Shown here piece by piece: positions 59,962 to 64,000 of a stretch of 64,000 nt of DNA. The notes under the pieces are model-generated. The model was given only the letters and a program-made list of their open reading frames with translations. It did not search any database and was not told the origin of the DNA. Where the stretch lies: positions 62,001 through 126,000 of the forward strand of contig NZ_JAPZDS010000003.1 in assembly GCF_029813115.1 (NCBI RefSeq). Reading direction: 5' to 3'. Origin of the DNA: Aureimonas sp. SK2. GTDB taxonomy: Bacteria > Pseudomonadota > Alphaproteobacteria > Rhizobiales > Rhizobiaceae. The translations under genes and the position numbers were made by a program. Each line of letters begins with the position of its first letter. The stretch's first letter is position 1.

Positions 59962-60086
59962 AGACAACTCCAGGCGTTGGATGTCACAAGATCGTGGTCG
60001 TGGCACTGCCGCGATCCACGAACCTGCACGTCGAGCCGACCCGCACCTGCAGAAATGAGCGTCCCCTCACCCCGCAAGACAGTTGC

Positions 60087-60971
60087 TCAGTTCCGCTTTC
60101 CGAAGTCGAAGAGCTTCATGTAGGCGGCGCTGTCCTCGTCTCCGATGCCGGCGGCAACCATCATGCGATGAAGATCGGTGACGAGGTTCGTCAGCGGCAT
60201 GGGCGTGCGAAGACCCACGGAGAAGCGCTGGGTGGCTTCCAGGTCTTTCAGCATATTGTCGATCCGGCCTGTCGGCGTCAGATCGAAGCGTGCCATCTTG
60301 CCCATGAACTCTTGGAGAATACGGCTGTCGGCTCGTCCGCCGGCGAGTGCCGCGGGAATTCGCTCGGCGTCGACGCCCGCGTCGAGAGCCAGGCGGGTCG
60401 CCTCGGCGACAGCCAGGAAGTTGCAGGCGCAGAGCACCTGGTTGATCAGCTTCGTCGTCTGTCCCGCACCGGACGGGCCCATATGCGTCATATTGGCCGC
60501 GATCGCCGAGAGCACCCGCTTCGCGCGCTCCACCTCGCCTTCTTCGCCGCCCAGCATCAATGTCAGACGACCCTCCTTCGCTGCCGGCGCTCCGCCGGAC
60601 AGGGGCGCATCCACCCAACCCATGCCGGTCTCGGTGCGAAGGCGATGGGCCATGGAAGCGGTCGCCTTCGGGTCCGTCGACGACATGTCGATAAGGAGAA
60701 GATCCGGCCTCGCATGGGCCGCGACACCGTCTTCGCCGAACACCACAGCTTCGACGATTTCGGCCGTGTTGAGGCTCAGGATCAGGACATCGCAGGCTTC
60801 GGCCAGCGTCTTGGCGCTGTCGGCGACCGCTGCGCCCTGTGCCGCCAGGGGGGCGGTCTTTGCCGGATCGCGGTCGCGCAGGGTGACGTCATGACCCGTC
60901 TGGAGGAAGCGGCCTGCGATGGCGCTGCCCATCACGCCCACGCCCACGATCCCGATCCGCGCTGCACTCAT
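60087..60971 (-). CDS. NAD-binding beta-hydroxyacid dehydrogenase (3-hydroxyisobutyrate dehydrogenase family)
   Basis: A 294-residue enzyme. The Rossmann motif is IGIVGVGVMGSAIAGR, the substrate-binding motif DAPLSGGAPAA (121-131) and the catalytic Lys174 lies in SGAGQTTKLINQ. The family includes tartronate semialdehyde reductase, threonate dehydrogenase and 6-phosphogluconate dehydrogenase-like enzymes, all suited to sugar-acid breakdown. The ATG overlaps the stop of the regulator gene (ATGA). Confidence 0.92.
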   Translation of the reverse strand: MSAARIGIVGVGVMGSAIAGRFLQTGHDVTLRDRDPAKTAPLAAQGAAVADSAKTLAEACDVLILSLNTAEIVEAVVFGEDGVAAHARPDLLLIDMSSTDPKATASMAHRLRTETGMGWVDAPLSGGAPAAKEGRLTLMLGGEEGEVERAKRVLSAIAANMTHMGPSGAGQTTKLINQVLCACNFLAVAEATRLALDAGVDAERIPAALAGGRADSRILQEFMGKMARFDLTPTGRIDNMLKDLEATQRFSVGLRTPMPLTNLVTDLHRMMVAAGIGDEDSAAYMKLFDFGKRN

Positions 60972-62077
60972 GATCTTCGACCTTCGGATGATGTTTGATT
61001 TCGGTCATGGCTCCGGCCGGTTCCGGCCGTTGTGCCGCGTGGTACGACTTCGATCCCAAGGTCGATGGAAGGCGGAGTCTCCTGCCCCCGCCCTTCGAAC
61101 AGATCGCGCAGAAGCAAGCCAGTTCTCGTGCCGATACCCTTCGCGTCGACACGGATTGTCGAAATGGCCGGCTCGCATTCGCGCCCCAGCTCGAAATCGC
61201 CGAACCCCATGATGCTCACGCGGCCGGGAACCTCGACGCCCTGACGGCGGCATTCCATCAAGGCGCCGAAGGCCGAGCCGTCCGAAACGGCGAAGACGCC
61301 TTCGACATCGGGCATCTCCTTCAGCAGGACCCTCATCGCCGCTGCGCCATGCGCATAGGAGACCGGCGCCGACCCGTGTCGCAGGATTCTGCCGGTCCCG
61401 ATGCCCTCTTCCTTCAGCATAGCCGCGAATCCCTGCAGGCGCGCCTCCCCGCGCGCATCATGCGGGTCCTTGTCGGCTTCCGATCCGATCGCGGCGAGCC
61501 GCCGAAGGCCCAGGGACAGAAGATGACGCGCGGCCGCCCGCCCTGCCTCGAAATTGGAGAATCCCACGGCGCGGTCCAGTGGAGCGCTCGGGGCGTCCCA
61601 GATTTCCACGATCGGGATGCCGGCATTCATCAACATGCGCCGCGTGGCGGCTGTGTGCAGCGTACCAGCAACGACGAGTCCTTGCGGCCGGCGGGCGAGG
61701 AGCGAGCGCACCAGCCGCTCCTCTTCGCCGGTGTCGTATAGCGTGTAGCCGATCAAAAGCTGATAGCTCTGGCCAAGTGCCTCGGCGAGGCCTTGCGAGG
61801 TGTCGGCGAAGTTGGAGTTGGTCAGGGTCGGAAGGATCAATCCGACGAAGTTGGTCCGCCGGGACGACAGCGAACCAGCCACGAGGTCGGGCACGTAACC
61901 CAGTTGCTCGACGGCCCGCATCACGCGCTCGCGCGTTTCGGGCGCCACGATCGAGGGGTCGGCGAGCACGCGGCTGACCGTCATGGTCGAGACTCCCGCA
62001 AGGCGCGAGACGTCGCGCATCGTCGGCTTGGTCTGGACATCTGCGGATGGGCCTGCCTTCCTCTGTCGAGCCATCAC
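60968..62077 (-). CDS. LacI-family transcriptional regulator
   Basis: A 369-residue regulator. The helix-turn-helix is TMRDVSRLAGVSTMTVSRVLADPS (residues 19-42), with the hinge helix region RVMRAVEQLGYVPDLVAGSL. A periplasmic-binding-protein-like effector domain follows (NFVGLILPTLTNSNFADTSQGL onwards), as in GntR/GalR types. It is 37 nt downstream of a small alpha/beta-barrel gene on the same strand. Its probable operators are at 59948 and 62628. The effector is probably the sugar acid or an intermediate. Confidence 0.94.
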   Translation of the reverse strand: MMARQRKAGPSADVQTKPTMRDVSRLAGVSTMTVSRVLADPSIVAPETRERVMRAVEQLGYVPDLVAGSLSSRRTNFVGLILPTLTNSNFADTSQGLAEALGQSYQLLIGYTLYDTGEEERLVRSLLARRPQGLVVAGTLHTAATRRMLMNAGIPIVEIWDAPSAPLDRAVGFSNFEAGRAAARHLLSLGLRRLAAIGSEADKDPHDARGEARLQGFAAMLKEEGIGTGRILRHGSAPVSYAHGAAAMRVLLKEMPDVEGVFAVSDGSAFGALMECRRQGVEVPGRVSIMGFGDFELGRECEPAISTIRVDAKGIGTRTGLLLRDLFEGRGQETPPSIDLGIEVVPRGTTAGTGRSHDRNQTSSEGRRS

Positions 62078-62114
62078 TCGGGTCTTTCAACTGGAATCGA
62101 ATCGACTGCGGATT

Positions 62115-62441
62115 TTACGCGAGGCGGCGGTAGACGACGTGCCGAAGCGTTCCATCGAATAGGGTCATGAGCCGTGCCATGATCGGCGCGCCTCGTGCGC
62201 GGACCGGGGAGGCCTCCGCCTCCGTCACGGCTTCGAGCGAGGGGTAATCGATCTCCTGCACCAGAACGAGCGCGGGGGCCCCTTCCTCCCGGCGTTCCAT
62301 GCGCAGAACACGCATGTCGAGCGCGTTCGGCATCGCCTGCCAGACGGGCATGAGCTCGGCCATGACGAGATCGAAGAATGCCTCCTCGCAGCCTGGACGG
62401 ATCGACCCTTCGAACAGCGCGCTCCGCGTATGGATCGCCAT
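62115..62441 (-). CDS. small dimeric alpha/beta-barrel protein, paralogue A
   Basis: A 108-residue protein from the ATG at 62441 (MAIHTRSALFEG). The sequence FEGSIRPGCEEAFFDLVMAELMPVWQAMP and the alternating strand/helix pattern suggest a ferredoxin-like dimeric alpha/beta barrel (EthD/ABM type). It resembles the gene at 63603 in FxG..PG.E..F, LxPxW, RVLR, YPSxEA and the ending H.V.R. Function unknown. It probably heads the operon with the LacI regulator, and a LacI operator lies 187 bp upstream. Confidence 0.8.
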   Translation of the reverse strand: MAIHTRSALFEGSIRPGCEEAFFDLVMAELMPVWQAMPNALDMRVLRMERREEGAPALVLVQEIDYPSLEAVTEAEASPVRARGAPIMARLMTLFDGTLRHVVYRRLA

Positions 62442-62627
62442 GTCAGATCCGAGCGCTTGCTGCGGCGCCACGTCTTATGCCGCCAGAAGTGCTGAAGCGC
62501 CGCGCCAATCCGCTTCCAAACACGCCGGTAGACATGACGTACTTCCAAGGGGAAAGGGGCGCGCGCGCGGCTGGAACTGCGCGTACCGACATGATCTACC
62601 CCCTCGACAAATCCTGAATGCGTATTC

Positions 62628-62641
62628 TGTTATCGGTATCA
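62628..62641. promoter_or_regulatory. LacI-type operator, copy 2
   Basis: TGTTATCGGTATCA, whose reverse complement TGATACCGATAACA differs from copy 1 by one base. It lies between the lactonase stop and the paralogue A start. Confidence 0.65.
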
Positions 62642-62680
62642 CATCGATCCGCGAATGAGAAACGCCCGATCACTATCATT

Positions 62681-63595
62681 TCATTCCCGCCAGCCGCCCC
62701 CATGGGCGTTGACGTAGATCGCATAAAGGGACGTCTGGGCGGTGATGTAGAGGCGATTGCGCTTCGGTCCGCCAAAGCAGAGATTGGAAACCATTTCCTC
62801 CACCGGGATGGATCCGATATGCGTTCCATCGGGCGCGTAGACGCAAACGGCATCGGCATTGGAAGCCCAAATGTTGCCATTCGCGTCCGAACGAAACCCG
62901 TCGAAGAAGCCGTTCGGAGACTTCGCGAAAACCTGCCCCTTTCCGACGATGCGGCCGTCTTGCAGCGGATAGGACCTTATCACCGGCTCGCAGGACGCGT
63001 CATGCGTGCGACCGGTCTCGGAAACGTAGAGAATCGACTCGTCCGGCGAGAAGCACAGGCCGTTGGGCTTCAGCATGTCGGTCACCGCCGCCGTCAGCTC
63101 GCCCGATACGGGATCGAGCCGATAGACGTTCGAGGCACCGATCTCGGAAGGCGCACGGTGACCTTCGTAGTGGCTGTCGATCCCATATGTCGGATCAGAG
63201 AACCAGACCGTGCCGTCGCGCTTGACGACGACGTCATTCGGCGAGTTCAGGCGCTTGCCTTCCCAATGCGACACGAGGCTGCGCCAGACCCCGTCGTGGT
63301 CGAGACGCGAAACGCTTCGCCCGCCATGCTCGCAGGCGACGACGCGGCCCTGCGCATCCAGGGTATGGCCGTTGTGGTAGCCGCAAGGGCCTTCGAAGAC
63401 CGAGACCGAGCCGTCGCATTCGTCGAAGCGCATCAGCCGGTCGTTCGGGATATCCGACCAGAGCACGGACTTGGCTGCCGGCACATGCACCGGCCCTTCC
63501 ACCCAGCGCCCGCCCGTCCAGAGCTTCTCCAGTTTGGCATGGCCGATGATGAGGGAGCGGAACCGGTCGTCATGGACGATGTATGTCTCGGTCAT
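62681..63595 (-). CDS. SMP-30/gluconolactonase/LRE family lactonase
   Basis: A 304-residue six-bladed beta-propeller. Typical elements: WTGGRWVEGPVHVPAAKSVLWSDIPNDRL with the metal-binding Glu, NGHTLDAQGRVVACEHGGRSVSRL, LNSPNDVVVKRDGTVWFSDPTYGI with Asn/Asp ligands and KPNGLCFSPDESILYVSE. Such enzymes hydrolyse aldonolactones to aldonates. It lies between the two small paralogues, 7 nt after paralogue B, and would generate the acid handled by the downstream dehydrogenases. Confidence 0.93.
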   Translation of the reverse strand: MTETYIVHDDRFRSLIIGHAKLEKLWTGGRWVEGPVHVPAAKSVLWSDIPNDRLMRFDECDGSVSVFEGPCGYHNGHTLDAQGRVVACEHGGRSVSRLDHDGVWRSLVSHWEGKRLNSPNDVVVKRDGTVWFSDPTYGIDSHYEGHRAPSEIGASNVYRLDPVSGELTAAVTDMLKPNGLCFSPDESILYVSETGRTHDASCEPVIRSYPLQDGRIVGKGQVFAKSPNGFFDGFRSDANGNIWASNADAVCVYAPDGTHIGSIPVEEMVSNLCFGGPKRNRLYITAQTSLYAIYVNAHGGGWRE

Positions 63596-63602
63596 GTCGC
63601 TC

Positions 63603-63941
63603 TCAGTCCGTGGGCAGGGCGTAGTCGTCGGCGCGGAAAACGGTGTGGAAGATGTCGCCCTCGTAGAATTCCAGAAGCCCTTTGGTCACCTCTCGCGACT
63701 CGTAGCGCACGTCGGAGGCAAGCGCCGTCTCGATCGCCTCGCGGGAGGGGTAGAGGACCTGCAGAACCATCTCGAAACGCGGGTCCGGAACGTCCGCTTC
63801 CTCCTGCCGGAGGACCCGCACTTCCTCGATGCCGGGAAACCGCGTCCAGAGCGGCACGAGCTTCTCGCGGACATAGCTGGTGAATTCGGCTTCGAAGCCG
63901 GGCTTGGCGCGGCCGCGGAAGAAAGCGCAGCGGATGAACAT
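63603..63941 (-). CDS. small dimeric alpha/beta-barrel protein, paralogue B
   Basis: A 112-residue protein (MFIRCAFFRGRAKPGFEAEFTSYV) related to paralogue A at 62115. Central features: KLVPLWTRFPGIEEVRVLRQEE, VLQVLYPSREAIETAL and DIFHTVFRADDY. EthD/ABM-like fold expected. It may be a lactone or lyase helper protein, but no activity can be assigned. It precedes the lactonase gene by 7 nt. The operon may continue upstream beyond the window. Confidence 0.8.
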   Translation of the reverse strand: MFIRCAFFRGRAKPGFEAEFTSYVREKLVPLWTRFPGIEEVRVLRQEEADVPDPRFEMVLQVLYPSREAIETALASDVRYESREVTKGLLEFYEGDIFHTVFRADDYALPTD

Positions 63942-64000
63942 GGGAAGATCCGATCGGTGGGATTCAGGAGGCCGGTGCGGTCAAGGCGCAAGGGCGGGGC

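Overview
The window comes from a high-GC alphaproteobacterium of the order Hyphomicrobiales (Rhizobiales). Evidence: a complete nuoA-N complex I operon in alphaproteobacterial order, a stand-alone NDUFA12 gene, divK, a short ProRS, a GatCAB amidotransferase, a full CtrA-type box, alphaproteobacterial LexA boxes, and a gene order (accBC-aat ... gatCAB ... ruvX ... pyrBC-plsY-dprA-topA-rnr ... rpmG-divK ... dnaE-lolD-lolC-proS-rnj-birA-nuo-tRNA) that I recall from Brucella, Agrobacterium and Sinorhizobium relatives. A family such as Aurantimonadaceae is possible, but this is an inference.

Layout. Bases 1-5200: end of an M48 protease gene, a DsbA-like protein, accB-accC, aat, a DUF2155 protein and NDUFA12. 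Bases 5260-10400: gatC, gatA and gatB interleaved with two GNAT genes, then a UPF0173 hydrolase. Bases 10487-23666: ruvX, two membrane-protein genes behind a CtrA box, pyrB with a PyrC-like protein that lacks metal ligands, plsY, dprA, topA, rnr, DUF983, a NUDIX protein, an MFS transporter and rpmG. Bases 24071-35578: divK (no pleD next to it), DUF3572, a HAD-like protein, dnaE with a 27-residue hydrophobic reading frame in front of it under two tandem LexA boxes, a TetR/EamA pair with operators, lolD, a lolC-type permease, proS and DUF1467. Bases 35660-54041: RNase J, birA and the 14-subunit complex I operon with two extra small genes inside. Bases 54347-54889: two identical tRNA-Asp genes and tRNA-Val.

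Beyond tRNA-Val the housekeeping order stops. Bases 55176-63941 hold an accessory catabolic locus, all on the minus strand: 2-hydroxyacid dehydrogenase, polar-amino-acid-type ABC transporter (ATPase, two permeases, binding protein), gluconate-5-dehydrogenase-like SDR, beta-hydroxyacid dehydrogenase, LacI-type regulator, SMP-30 lactonase and two related small alpha/beta-barrel proteins. Two copies of a LacI-type operator lie in this locus, which supports one regulon for an unidentified sugar acid or lactone.

The most interesting signal is at 29241-29361: a 27-residue, single-membrane-segment reading frame with a strong ribosome-binding site and two GTTC-N7-GTTC LexA boxes directly upstream of dnaE. 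It is a candidate undescribed SOS-induced microprotein, comparable in kind (not by demonstrated homology) to SidA of Caulobacter or TisB of E. coli.
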